Shown here: one piece after another, positions 53,570 through 61,749 of the stretch
How the letters are laid out: each line of letters starts with the position of its first letter
Numbering within the stretch: position 1 is the first letter of the stretch
Assembly: GCF_000331305.1 (NCBI RefSeq)
Contig: NZ_KB217472.1
Location: 1-64,000, forward strand
DNA: 64,000 nucleotides
Direction of reading: 5' to 3'
Source of the DNA: Calothrix sp. PCC 7103
Lineage (GTDB): Bacteria > Cyanobacteriota > Cyanobacteriia > Cyanobacteriales > Nostocaceae
The notes under the pieces: generated by a model
What the model saw: only the letters and a program-made list of their open reading frames with translations
Databases searched by the model: none
What the model was told of the DNA's origin: nothing
Position numbers and translations under genes: made by a program

Positions 53570-54778
53570 TTAATTAGGGATAGTTAAACTATATACTTTA
53601 CAAAGAGATATGAGATTTTTCTCAAAGCGCTCGCGCACGCTATCTGGCTCCACAATTACACAATTTTCTCCATAGCGTATGACTTCTCGAAAGAACCAGA
53701 AGGTACTGGAAACTTTTCGCAGCACTTTTCTTACTTCTTGTCCATTTATTTTCAACCGCTTGTTAATTATATCGACATTTTTCTTGGGTTTATAACCATC
53801 TAGCAAATTTCCTGATAAATGCATTGTAACTATTATTCTGCCTAAATCAGACAGCCATTCTCCATCAGGGCTAGCTTTGACTTCTGAGATGCGCTCAAAA
53901 AGAAGGCTTCTATTATAAGACAGTTGTTCTAAATCAAAATTTCCTTCTCTTTCTTCACACCAGCAATCAAGATAGTGCCGATCTTCGTGAAGAGCTACTG
54001 TGGCATAATGGACATTAAAATTCAGCAACTCACCTTTTGCATTTTGATAAGTAAGCTGAAATGGTTGCTGGTGATGAATGTAGTTATCTATTTCCTGGCG
54101 CCACGGAGATTTATGAGTTCTACGAAAAGTTTCTATTTCTTCGCGTAGTGGAGTATATAGCTCCGAGCGTTCGAGAAGTAAATCTGCTATTTTCAGGGCT
54201 TCTTCCACTTGCCCCATGTCAATAAATGAATTGCGTGCTTTCAGAAGTGTCTCAATACGTTCATCTGACCAAATATTTTTCTTTATATCATTACTGCTTA
54301 ACTGAGGTTGAACTGTACTGTTGATCTTGGGAGAATGGGTAAATTCTTTTTTTTGCTTTGATTTTTTGGGGTGTTTCTGTTCCCATTTTCTCTGCCACTC
54401 CTGCGTAAATCTCTCTAGATTAGTTTCTTTATGCTTTGACCAGAGACTGAGAGTAAAGTGCCATTTCCACTTGCCTCGTTTTGGTGGTACTCGGTGATCG
54501 TCCAAAATCTCTAAGAAGTTTTCCATCAAATGAAGTGCTTGTCGAACATTTTCATCATTTAACCGCTTTTCATATTTATCCTGAGAAGTCAATTTTAATA
54601 AATCCCTAATACTGCCTTGCACCAAAAGCTGAGGAGTTCCAGTACCTTTTTCTTTCCAATTACAAATTAAACTCAAGCTATCGCATAAGGGAAAATTATT
54701 TTCCTTGTAGTCTAAGATTGCTTCTAAGACACGTCTTACTCTTTCTCTTGGCTCATCACCGTGACTTTCATTAGTCAT
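53570..54778 (-). CDS. WYL-domain regulator with cyanobacterial helical N-terminal domain
   Basis: The C-terminal half of this 402-residue protein (about 205-400) is a WYL domain and its C-terminal extension: 'PFQLTYQNAKGELLNFNVHYAT', 'HYLDCWCEEREGNFDL', 'LSYNRSLLFERISEV', '…VRERFEKNLISL'. WYL proteins sense ligands, often nucleic acid fragments, and regulate defence operons. The N-terminal domain (about 15-140) resembles a helical module seen on cyanobacterial NACHT and TIR-type proteins ('KWHFTLSLWSKHKETNLERF'). No separate HTH is obvious. It is transcribed away from the J-domain operon, with a 207-bp shared promoter region, as is typical of an operon repressor. Confidence 0.78.
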   Translation of the reverse strand: MTNESHGDEPRERVRRVLEAILDYKENNFPLCDSLSLICNWKEKGTGTPQLLVQGSIRDLLKLTSQDKYEKRLNDENVRQALHLMENFLEILDDHRVPPKRGKWKWHFTLSLWSKHKETNLERFTQEWQRKWEQKHPKKSKQKKEFTHSPKINSTVQPQLSSNDIKKNIWSDERIETLLKARNSFIDMGQVEEALKIADLLLERSELYTPLREEIETFRRTHKSPWRQEIDNYIHHQQPFQLTYQNAKGELLNFNVHYATVALHEDRHYLDCWCEEREGNFDLEQLSYNRSLLFERISEVKASPDGEWLSDLGRIIVTMHLSGNLLDGYKPKKNVDIINKRLKINGQEVRKVLRKVSSTFWFFREVIRYGENCVIVEPDSVRERFEKNLISLCKVYSLTIPN

Positions 54779-54985
54779 AAGTAAAAAGGTATTGCTTACG
54801 ATAAGTTTGAGGTAATCAGAAAGTTTCGGGTACTTGTAACTTATATTCTACCCTAAACTCGTTTTACCTTGAGTATAAGTAGCTTTTAGCAGTTTTCGAG
54901 TCGCTATTGCATTCCTGTACTCCCATAAAGTGAAACTGTTTATATAAACACATATAGTTTGCTCATTTTAGGGAGGCAAAGCAGC

Positions 54986-55399
54986 ATGGATCGACCAGAT
55001 TTTCTTTACGAACTTCGTAACCTAGTTGAAACTCAACGCGCGAAAGGCTATAAACCAGCTTGGGTTTGGCACCAAGTGAAGAGTGCATTTGCTCCATTTT
55101 CTGAGTCAGAATTACAACATATAGCTGTTGCTTTAGGATATAAATCAGGATGGGTCTGGCATGAACTCAAGAGTCAACAGCAAACTCAACAAGTGTATCA
55201 GCCACCCAGTCAACTCCAAAAAAATTTGAATTTATTAGAATTAAACATACCCTTTACTATGGAAGAACTAAAACGTTCCTATAAGGCAAAAGCACTTAAA
55301 TTACATCCTGATACAGGAGGTTCGCAGGAAAGTTTTGTGGCACTGAGTGAAGCTTATAAATATTTAAGGAATTATCTAAGTGTAGAAGGTGTAGCATGA
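54986..55399 (+). CDS. J-domain protein, first gene of a three-gene cassette
   Basis: The 137-residue protein carries a C-terminal J-like domain (about 85-135): 'FTMEELKRSYKAKALKLHPDTGGSQESFVALSEAYKYL', with the HPD motif that stimulates DnaK/Hsp70. The N-terminal part has two copies of a short motif, 'GYKPAWVWHQVK' and 'GYKSGWVWHELK'. The start at 54986 has GGGAGG upstream. The J domain would let the cassette recruit the host chaperone, or may be a structural adaptor. It is followed after 39 bp by a nucleotidyltransferase-fold gene and is divergent from a WYL regulator. Confidence 0.8.
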   Translation: MDRPDFLYELRNLVETQRAKGYKPAWVWHQVKSAFAPFSESELQHIAVALGYKSGWVWHELKSQQQTQQVYQPPSQLQKNLNLLELNIPFTMEELKRSYKAKALKLHPDTGGSQESFVALSEAYKYLRNYLSVEGVA

Positions 55400-55438
55400 C
55401 GAAACTTTATCAAATTAGACAAAATAATTGGAGTGTAA

Positions 55439-56215
55439 ATGGATATTCCTTTAGTTAAAGTTGCTGATTTGTACGAGCAAAAGAGATACAAGCCTGTTAC
55501 GGAGAGTTTAAAGCTTTCTCTTATTGAGCGTCTCCAGTGGAATTTTGACTCTTTTGTTCATAATGATAGAACCTTATGCGATATCTTGACTACTCTTCAT
55601 AATCAATCAGCTTCTTTGGTTGTGTTTGGAGGATGGGTTCGCGACCATATTTACAGTTATATGTCACAGCAAAATTTTCAACCTCGTGATATTGATATTG
55701 TTGTAGATGGCTTAGATTTTCATCAGCTTCAGCAGTTATTACCATCAGACAGTAAAGTTAATATTTTTGGTGGTTTCTCAATTGAAAATTCAACCACTAA
55801 AATAGATATTTGGTTATTGAAAAATACCTATCTAATTGAAAAGTTTAGTCTTGAGCAAAAATTTGAAACTTTACCACAGACTACAGTATTCCGTATCAAT
55901 TCGATTATCTTCAAACCAAAACAGCTATGGTTAGTACCCGATATATATGATTTAGGCTGTATTGACGCTTTAGAGCATAAAGTTTTAGATTTTCAATCTT
56001 GTTTTATCCCATTTCCTGAAATTCAAGTAGCGCGCGCTCTTATATACTCAGTAAAACTTAATTTGACGCTAAAACCAGAAATCACCGATTTTATCAAAAT
56101 GATATGTAATAGTGAAGACGCTTTTTCTAATCTCACTAATAATCTGCTTACAAACTGTCCAGAACATCTAGTTACAAATTGTATTAATTTATTGAAAACG
56201 ATAACTAATTACTAA
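55439..56215 (+). CDS. Nucleotidyltransferase-fold protein (poly(A)-polymerase-head-like)
   Basis: The 258-residue protein has the NTase superfamily signature of the poly(A) polymerase/CCA-adding head domain: 'SLVVFGGWVRDHIYS' (about 59-73, the GG-motif with the following R-D) and 'PRDIDIVVDGLDFHQL' (about 81-96, the D-x-D metal site), then 'GFSIENSTTKIDIWLL' with the third carboxylate. The tRNA-binding neck and body of true CCA enzymes are missing, so it is a minimal enzyme. It may transfer nucleotides to an RNA or protein target, as MNT-type proteins in toxin-antitoxin and defence loci do. It lies between a J-domain gene and a PLD/ParB-like gene. Confidence 0.75.
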   Translation: MDIPLVKVADLYEQKRYKPVTESLKLSLIERLQWNFDSFVHNDRTLCDILTTLHNQSASLVVFGGWVRDHIYSYMSQQNFQPRDIDIVVDGLDFHQLQQLLPSDSKVNIFGGFSIENSTTKIDIWLLKNTYLIEKFSLEQKFETLPQTTVFRINSIIFKPKQLWLVPDIYDLGCIDALEHKVLDFQSCFIPFPEIQVARALIYSVKLNLTLKPEITDFIKMICNSEDAFSNLTNNLLTNCPEHLVTNCINLLKTITNY

Positions 56216-56233
56216 AAATTAAATTTAAATAAA

Positions 56234-57199
56234 GTGATTAACAAAACATACAAAGGCTTTGACCAAAAGCTTTCGCTACTCATACAGATACTATCAGAAT
56301 GTCGTTGCTCTCTATGGATATGTGACGAAAATATATATTGGTTATACTATGTTTTTCCTACATTTTGGGATGCTGCTATTCGAGGAGTTAAAATATTCTT
56401 AGTTACAATACATTCAAGAGACGAAAAAGAAGAGTATAGACGATGGCTATTAAAGCAAATTGGTGCAGAAATATATGTAACAAATTCCCTACCATTTCAT
56501 GGTTTCTTATTTGACCAAGACAAAAATACAAAACTAGCTTTAGTGAGCGATAACCAGAAAGCTGTAAACTCCTACCTTAACTATACCGAAGAAACGGGAA
56601 GAGTATATTCTACAAGAAAGGACGCTTTAGTTATAAATAATCTTTGGAATTTTCTATCCCCTTGGCAGAAACAAATATCCTTAATTCAAACCAAACAGAT
56701 ATTTTTTGAAACTTGTTCGCTCTCAATGCTCTTTGATAAATTGCGCTGTGTAGAACAATATAAATATGCCAAATTATCTTTACAGATTATAGATATTAAT
56801 AATGTTATGCTTTTGCAGCGTTATATCAAAGAATATAAATTTATTCAAATCAATCAGTTAATTAATAATGTATACACTCCTGGTAAATATGAACTCTTTG
56901 AACCTCTGAAACTAACATTTGAAGATAGTACATCTTCAATCATTACACCTCCTGTCTTAGAAACTAACGGGGACAAGCTTATAGTAATCGAAGGTAACAC
57001 AAGATTTTTTTATTGTTTACAAAATGGCTTATCTCATATAAAAGCAGTTGTAGTAGATAATGTTGAAGAACCATTACCTGGTGAACCACTCTCAATAAAT
57101 TTGGCAAGCCTTACCTCCCTAACATTACCTTTAGATAGCCTAATTTCTAAATTAGATAGGAATAAATTCCGAAGAATAGAGGAAAATATTCATAAGTAA
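56234..57199 (+). CDS. PLD-like/ParB-like two-domain protein, third gene of the cassette
   Basis: The 321-residue protein starts at GTG 56234, 18 bp after the NTase gene. Its N-terminal half resembles a degenerate phospholipase-D-like domain ('FWDAAIRGVKIFLVTIHSRD', 'AEIYVTNSLPFHGFLFDQDK', where HxxxxxD replaces the HKD motif). The C-terminal part (about 185-310) has ParB/sulfiredoxin-like features: 'NNVMLLQRYIKEYKF', 'PPVLETNGDKLIVIEGNTRFFYCLQNGLSHIKAVVV', matching the 'V.DG.HR..A....G…I.A' pattern. ParB-like domains bind nucleotides. Neither domain is a perfect family member, so this call rests on pattern likeness. Together the three genes form a set I have not seen named. Confidence 0.55.
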   Translation: MINKTYKGFDQKLSLLIQILSECRCSLWICDENIYWLYYVFPTFWDAAIRGVKIFLVTIHSRDEKEEYRRWLLKQIGAEIYVTNSLPFHGFLFDQDKNTKLALVSDNQKAVNSYLNYTEETGRVYSTRKDALVINNLWNFLSPWQKQISLIQTKQIFFETCSLSMLFDKLRCVEQYKYAKLSLQIIDINNVMLLQRYIKEYKFIQINQLINNVYTPGKYELFEPLKLTFEDSTSSIITPPVLETNGDKLIVIEGNTRFFYCLQNGLSHIKAVVVDNVEEPLPGEPLSINLASLTSLTLPLDSLISKLDRNKFRRIEENIHK

Positions 57200-57252
57200 G
57201 TGATTTACAACAAATTACCCTACAAATAGGGAACACTGTTCGGGTAATAGCC

Positions 57253-58113
57253 TTAAATTTCTGTTGTATACCGCTCATAGAGAGATATTATTTTTTGCTT
57301 CAGCCTTTCACGCACACTTTCGGGTGAAACAATTACAATATCTGGCACTTCCCGCAAAACTTCGCGAATAAACCAGTAAGTACTTTCGACGCGCCTAACG
57401 ACTCGTCGCACTGGTTGAGAACCAGGTAACAACTCACTTACTGTATCCTCGTTTCTGGTTTTATAAGCAAAAGCCAAACGACCAAATAAATGCATTTCTA
57501 CTGGTAGTTCTGCTAAAGTTGGGCGCCACTTTCCAGCCACAGGAAATACACCTGCTTCAGAAATTCTATCTAGCCGTAAACTCCAGTTATTGCACAAAGG
57601 CTCTAAATCAAAATTTCCTTCTGTTTCTTCGCACCAGCAATCAAGATATTGTCGTTCTTCATGGGGAACTACTTTGGCATGACGGACAGTGAAGCTCCAC
57701 AATTTACCTGTTGCATCTTGGTAAGAAAACTGAAATGGTTTCTGGCAATGAATATAACGATTGATTTCTATCCGCCAAGCTGGAGGAGGGTTGCCCAAAA
57801 AACGCTCTAACTCGGCTCGCAAAGGCAATGATAGTTCACTGCGTTTCAACAGCAAGTCAGCAAGCATTAACGCTTCTTCCATCTCGCCAGCATCCGTTAA
57901 AGTATCGACAGCTTGCTTAAGCGCTGTAATTAGGGCTTCTGGCCAATCATTATTGGGAGCAATAACTAGCTCACGACGAGCGATTGCCTCCACAAGCCTA
58001 GAAATATTTGGACGCTCCCCCCACTTCATTCCAAATTCAAAAGCAATTTTCTCTAACCGAGCTTTATCTGTCTCCGATATAGAAAGGTTAATAGCGCGAC
58101 TTTTTTTTTCCAC
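57253..58113 (-). CDS. WYL-domain regulator with RHH-like N-terminus
   Basis: The 286-residue protein joins an N-terminal ribbon-helix-helix-like segment ('RAINLSISETDKARLEKIAFEFG', about 5-27, then 'NISRLVEAIARREL') to a WYL domain and extension (about 125-285: 'PFQFSYQDATGKLWSFTVRHAK', 'QYLDCWCEETEGNFDLEPLCNNWSLRLDRISEAG', 'RVESTYWFIREV'). It is a paralogue of the WYL protein at 53570 in the C-terminal part, but with a different DNA-binding end. It is divergent from the MBL/E2-E1-JAB operon with a 105-bp promoter region, so it is probably its repressor, as WYL proteins are for CBASS and BREX. Confidence 0.82.
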   Translation of the reverse strand: MEKKSRAINLSISETDKARLEKIAFEFGMKWGERPNISRLVEAIARRELVIAPNNDWPEALITALKQAVDTLTDAGEMEEALMLADLLLKRSELSLPLRAELERFLGNPPPAWRIEINRYIHCQKPFQFSYQDATGKLWSFTVRHAKVVPHEERQYLDCWCEETEGNFDLEPLCNNWSLRLDRISEAGVFPVAGKWRPTLAELPVEMHLFGRLAFAYKTRNEDTVSELLPGSQPVRRVVRRVESTYWFIREVLREVPDIVIVSPESVRERLKQKIISLYERYTTEI

Positions 58114-58218
58114 AGTGACTCCTTCCCAAAATGTGCGTACACTTTATAAGCACAAATTTCCCAATCCTATGTTTTACATGTCATAATTGTCGCATTAACG
58201 TATTTAGCGCACAAAGGT
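58114..58218. promoter_or_regulatory. Divergent promoter region between WYL regulator and MBL operon
   Basis: A 105-bp gap between divergent starts holds GTGCGTACAC (an approximate inverted repeat) near 58132 and a second GCGCAC near 58208. These are plausible operator halves for the WYL/RHH regulator. No unambiguous -35/-10 pair was seen. Confidence 0.35.
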
Positions 58219-59388
58219 ATGCTTATGGTAGCAGAACTAACTGTTTTTCCTGTTGATAATGGCGATATGACGCTAATTGAGTTGGAAAGCGGCAGGAAAA
58301 TACTTATAGATGTAAATATTAGAGGTGCTGCTGACAACCCTGACGATTCAACACCCGATGTAGCAAAAATGCTGCGGGAGAAGTTAAAACGCGATAGTCA
58401 AGGACGTTTATATGTAGATGTGTTTTTACTATCGCATCCTGACAAAGACCACTGCCTAGGACTAGAAAGGCATTTCCATTTGGGTTCGCCAGACACATAT
58501 TCCAAATCTGACGATAAAATCTTCATCCGAGAAATATGGTCATCGCCAATAGTGTTTCGCCGTGCTTCAAGGATATTGATTTTATGTCCTGATGCTTCTT
58601 CATTTAGCACAGAAGCAAGGCGCCGAGTGAGGTACTTTCGAGAAAATGGTTTAGCTAGGGTAGGAGATGGTAATCGCATTCAGATAATGGGCGAAGACGA
58701 AAATGGTAAAACCGATGACTTAGGTTCTATCTTGGTAAAAGTTGGTCAATTAGTCACCAAAGTTAACGGTGTTGTTGACTACAGCATGACAGCTAAACTG
58801 TTAGGACCTCTACCCAAATCTGATAACGAAGAGGAAGAAGAAGCCCTAGCCAAAAATCGCTCAAGCGTTATTCTCAGCTTTGACATTAAAGGTGGTGGAG
58901 TTAATGATGCTTGCCGCTTTCTCACTGGCGGTGATGCTGAAGTCGCTGTCTGGGAACGCCTATGGACGGAACATCAAAATACTGATTGGCTTGAATACGA
59001 TATTCTTCAAACTCCACACCACTGCTCTTGGCGTTCTTTATCCCACGACAGTTGGAGTAATTTGGGTGAAAAAGCAAAAGTTAGCGAAGATGCTAGAAAT
59101 GCTTTATCTCAAGGGCGTAGTGGCGCCTTCATTGTGGCAAGTTGTAAGCCTATTAGCGCGAACGACTCTGACCCGCCATGTATTCGCGCAAAGCGAGAAT
59201 ATGAAGCAATTGCCAAAGAAGTATCTGGTGAGTTTTTATGTACAGGAGAATACCCAACCAAAAAATCCCCAGATGTTATGGAATTTGAAATTGACAAAAG
59301 TGGACCTCGTTTGAAGAGCAAGGTAATGGCAGAGTCTTTATACTCAACTGGAATTATTATTGGTAAGCAACCATTTGGTCACGGATAA
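58219..59388 (+). CDS. ComEC/Rec2-type metallo-beta-lactamase-fold hydrolase
   Basis: The 389-residue protein is a metallo-beta-lactamase-fold enzyme of the ComEC/Rec2 soluble type: 'DVFLLSHPDKDHCLGL' (about 68-83; the H-x-D-x-D-H metal motif), a later 'CRFLTGGDAEVAVWERL' (Asp ligand, about 231-247) and 'DILQTPHHCSWRSLSHDSW' (His ligands, about 260-278). Related proteins hydrolyse nucleic acids or cyclic nucleotides. It is cytoplasmic, with no signal peptide. It is the first gene of a three-gene operon, 15 bp ahead of the E2-E1-JAB fusion. MBL-fold genes are known companions of prokaryotic E2/E1/JAB cassettes. A second MBL-fold gene fragment lies at 63656. Confidence 0.82.
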   Translation: MLMVAELTVFPVDNGDMTLIELESGRKILIDVNIRGAADNPDDSTPDVAKMLREKLKRDSQGRLYVDVFLLSHPDKDHCLGLERHFHLGSPDTYSKSDDKIFIREIWSSPIVFRRASRILILCPDASSFSTEARRRVRYFRENGLARVGDGNRIQIMGEDENGKTDDLGSILVKVGQLVTKVNGVVDYSMTAKLLGPLPKSDNEEEEEALAKNRSSVILSFDIKGGGVNDACRFLTGGDAEVAVWERLWTEHQNTDWLEYDILQTPHHCSWRSLSHDSWSNLGEKAKVSEDARNALSQGRSGAFIVASCKPISANDSDPPCIRAKREYEAIAKEVSGEFLCTGEYPTKKSPDVMEFEIDKSGPRLKSKVMAESLYSTGIIIGKQPFGHG

Positions 59389-59403
59389 AGGAGTATACTC
59401 GCA

Positions 59404-61716
59404 ATGTCTAGCTTTGAAGGTAAGCAATTTTCTTTTCCTAATGGTGTCAAAGCAGAAATTCAGCGTGGTATTTCCTTAATTGCAGACCACCCATCAGTCA
59501 AAAAAATATTACAGGTGCATCTGAATGCTAGCAATAATATTGATGCGGTGGTTGCAATAAAGCTTGGACTTCCCAACAAATGGATGGCTTCAGGTAAAAG
59601 TCCAAATGGAGTTTCTGCAATAGAGAATGTAACTTTTTCGTTTCCGCAAAGTTTTCCTGTTCACGCACCAACAGTAAAACTACGTGCAGACTTTGACCGT
59701 TCCCTGGCTCATGTGCAGCCAAATTTATCTACAGAAGCCGTTTTTCCTTGTATTTATGAAGGCGACATTGATGAGTTACTTCATGATCAAGGACTTTGGG
59801 CAATTGTAGACCAAGTAGTGTCTTGGCTAGAAAAGGCAGCGATGAACCAACTAATAGACCCCAGTCAAGGTTGGGAACCTGTCAGACGAGATACCCTTGA
59901 GGACATTATTGTCGCAGATAGTGATTATTTACACGGTTTAGTTGATGGTAAAAACGGTTACGTGCTGTTAGCATTTGGCTACTTAAAAATCAAAAAACCC
60001 AAGTCACCCAATAGTTTTTCTAAGCAGCATATCATTTATGGACAAATAAGTACATACCAACTAAGAGCAAAAGAGTTAGATGTAGTTTTTCATGAAATGA
60101 TGGGTACTAAGTCCTCATACGGACGTAGCCTTGCTGTTATTGTTACTCCTGATAAGCAGCCAAATGGTGAACTTCAAATTGCAGATAAGTATTCCCCAGA
60201 AAGCGTCACTGACGTTGATAGCCTACGGAAGCGAGCTTTTGAATGTGGGTGTCACAAAAACTTTGAAAGAGCTATTTCTTTTCTTCAGCAAAGACTTGAC
60301 TTGCTAAATTCTAATGGTGCAACATTTCCAATAGCTGTTATTCTATGCGTTCGCCGTCCATTTCATCTCATTGGGAACTCATCCGATATTGAGTTACTGC
60401 CCTATATTGTTGAGGTAGGGGCGCCACAACTTTTAGTAAAAGGCGAAAAAACACCTGTTTGGAGTGCAGGTCATAAATATGCGATAACCAAGAAGCTACT
60501 GCAAGCGTTTTCCTCTGAACAACCATTACCAGAAAATCGAGATATAGTTCTCGTTGGTTGCGGAAGTGTTGGGTCAAAAATTGCAATCCATATGGCTCGC
60601 TCTGGTGTGGCGCCGTCAATTGTTATTGATAAAAGAAATTTCTCACCCCATAATGCCGCGCGTTATGCACTTTTACCTGAAGCCAGAAATAAAGATGTTG
60701 CGTGGATTGGTTCTAAAGCTAAAGCACTTGCATTTGCCATTCAGGGTTTAGCGCAAAAATCAAAAGGTTTTCATGTAGATATTACTCAAGCAGTCCACAA
60801 TTCAAAACTATTAAAGGAGCTTTTCCCAAAAGATACATGGGCAGTTATCAATACAACAGCATCGTTGACTGTACGAGAAGCCTTAGCTGCAATTGAACCC
60901 AAAAAATTACCAAGAATCATTGAGACATTACTATACGCTAATGGTACTTTTGGGCTAATAACTGTTGAAGGACTTGGTAAAAATCCAAATTCGATTGACC
61001 TTATTGCCCTTTCCTATGAAGCAATGAGGGTAAACACCAAATTGAGGGATGCAGTATTTACACAAGAAGATTCAATTGCTTACCATGCCACAGGTACTGG
61101 ATGCGGCTCAAGAACAATGATTATTTCCGATGCCAAAATATCTATGCTAGCGGCATCAATGGCTACAGGTATTTCTAAAATGGGTGCTTCTTGTTTGCCT
61201 TCTTCTGGTGGTCGTATTCTTATAGGAACAGTTACAGATGATGAAATGGGACTTAACTGGACAAGCATAAATGTACCACCTTTTCATATTGCACCTATTA
61301 ATAAAAACTCATCATGGACTGTTAGGATATCTGAAACCGCTCATCAGAAGATTTTGAAAGACTGTGCAGAGCATCCTTTAGTAGAAACAGGTGGCATTAT
61401 CGTTGGGCGTATATCCGAGACGCAGCAAGCTTTTATAGTGACAGATATTTTACCCGCACCGCAAGACAGCAAACGTTCAAAGTATGAGTTTGTACTAGGC
61501 ACGGATGCTGTCAATAAAATGCTACAAGAATACTCTTCATCATGTAATTACGCTCTTTATTGCTTGGGAACCTGGCACAACCACCTCAGCGATTCCGAAC
61601 CTTCCGAACGCGATTTACAAACAGCAAAGGAAATAGCAAGGCGCCAAACTATTCCTTCAGTTTTATTAATCAAAACCCCAACCAACTATTGTGCTATATC
61701 AGCATCAATATCCTAA
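59404..61716 (+). CDS. E2-E1-JAB triple-fusion ubiquitin-like conjugation protein
   Basis: The 770-residue protein joins three parts. (1) An E2-like domain, about 1-160: 'VTFSFPQSFPVHAPTVKL', 'HVQPNLS', and the candidate catalytic Cys116 in 'FPCIYEG'. (2) An E1/ThiF adenylation domain, about 375-600: 'IVLVGCGSVGSKIAIHMARSGV', 'DKRNFSPHNAARYAL', with Cys near 566 in 'TGCGS' as possible thioester residue. (3) A JAB/JAMM protease, about 640-770: Glu in 'LVETGGIIVG', then 'GTWHNHLSDSEPSERD', the H-x-H…S…D zinc site. Residues 160-375 are of unknown fold. The same activities are separate proteins in type II CBASS (Cap2/Cap3) and Bil systems. No ubiquitin-like modifier gene is obvious nearby, so the target or modifier is open. 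Confidence 0.85.
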   Translation: MSSFEGKQFSFPNGVKAEIQRGISLIADHPSVKKILQVHLNASNNIDAVVAIKLGLPNKWMASGKSPNGVSAIENVTFSFPQSFPVHAPTVKLRADFDRSLAHVQPNLSTEAVFPCIYEGDIDELLHDQGLWAIVDQVVSWLEKAAMNQLIDPSQGWEPVRRDTLEDIIVADSDYLHGLVDGKNGYVLLAFGYLKIKKPKSPNSFSKQHIIYGQISTYQLRAKELDVVFHEMMGTKSSYGRSLAVIVTPDKQPNGELQIADKYSPESVTDVDSLRKRAFECGCHKNFERAISFLQQRLDLLNSNGATFPIAVILCVRRPFHLIGNSSDIELLPYIVEVGAPQLLVKGEKTPVWSAGHKYAITKKLLQAFSSEQPLPENRDIVLVGCGSVGSKIAIHMARSGVAPSIVIDKRNFSPHNAARYALLPEARNKDVAWIGSKAKALAFAIQGLAQKSKGFHVDITQAVHNSKLLKELFPKDTWAVINTTASLTVREALAAIEPKKLPRIIETLLYANGTFGLITVEGLGKNPNSIDLIALSYEAMRVNTKLRDAVFTQEDSIAYHATGTGCGSRTMIISDAKISMLAASMATGISKMGASCLPSSGGRILIGTVTDDEMGLNWTSINVPPFHIAPINKNSSWTVRISETAHQKILKDCAEHPLVETGGIIVGRISETQQAFIVTDILPAPQDSKRSKYEFVLGTDAVNKMLQEYSSSCNYALYCLGTWHNHLSDSEPSERDLQTAKEIARRQTIPSVLLIKTPTNYCAISASIS

Positions 61717-61749
61717 TTTATTTAGTAATAACGTGAGGTATATTCCACA

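Larger units (their letters stand above)
926..61646. repeat. GGCGCC, dispersed highly iterated hexamer
   Basis: By hand count about 73 copies occur across the window in genes and gaps on a background of low GC content, where only a few would be expected. HIP1 (GCGATCGC) was not seen. Alternate highly iterated palindromes replacing HIP1 are known in some cyanobacteria. Copies are absent from 17851-22479, 27380-29656, 30488-33768, 54986-57199 and from the right-hand IS element. Confidence 0.85.
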
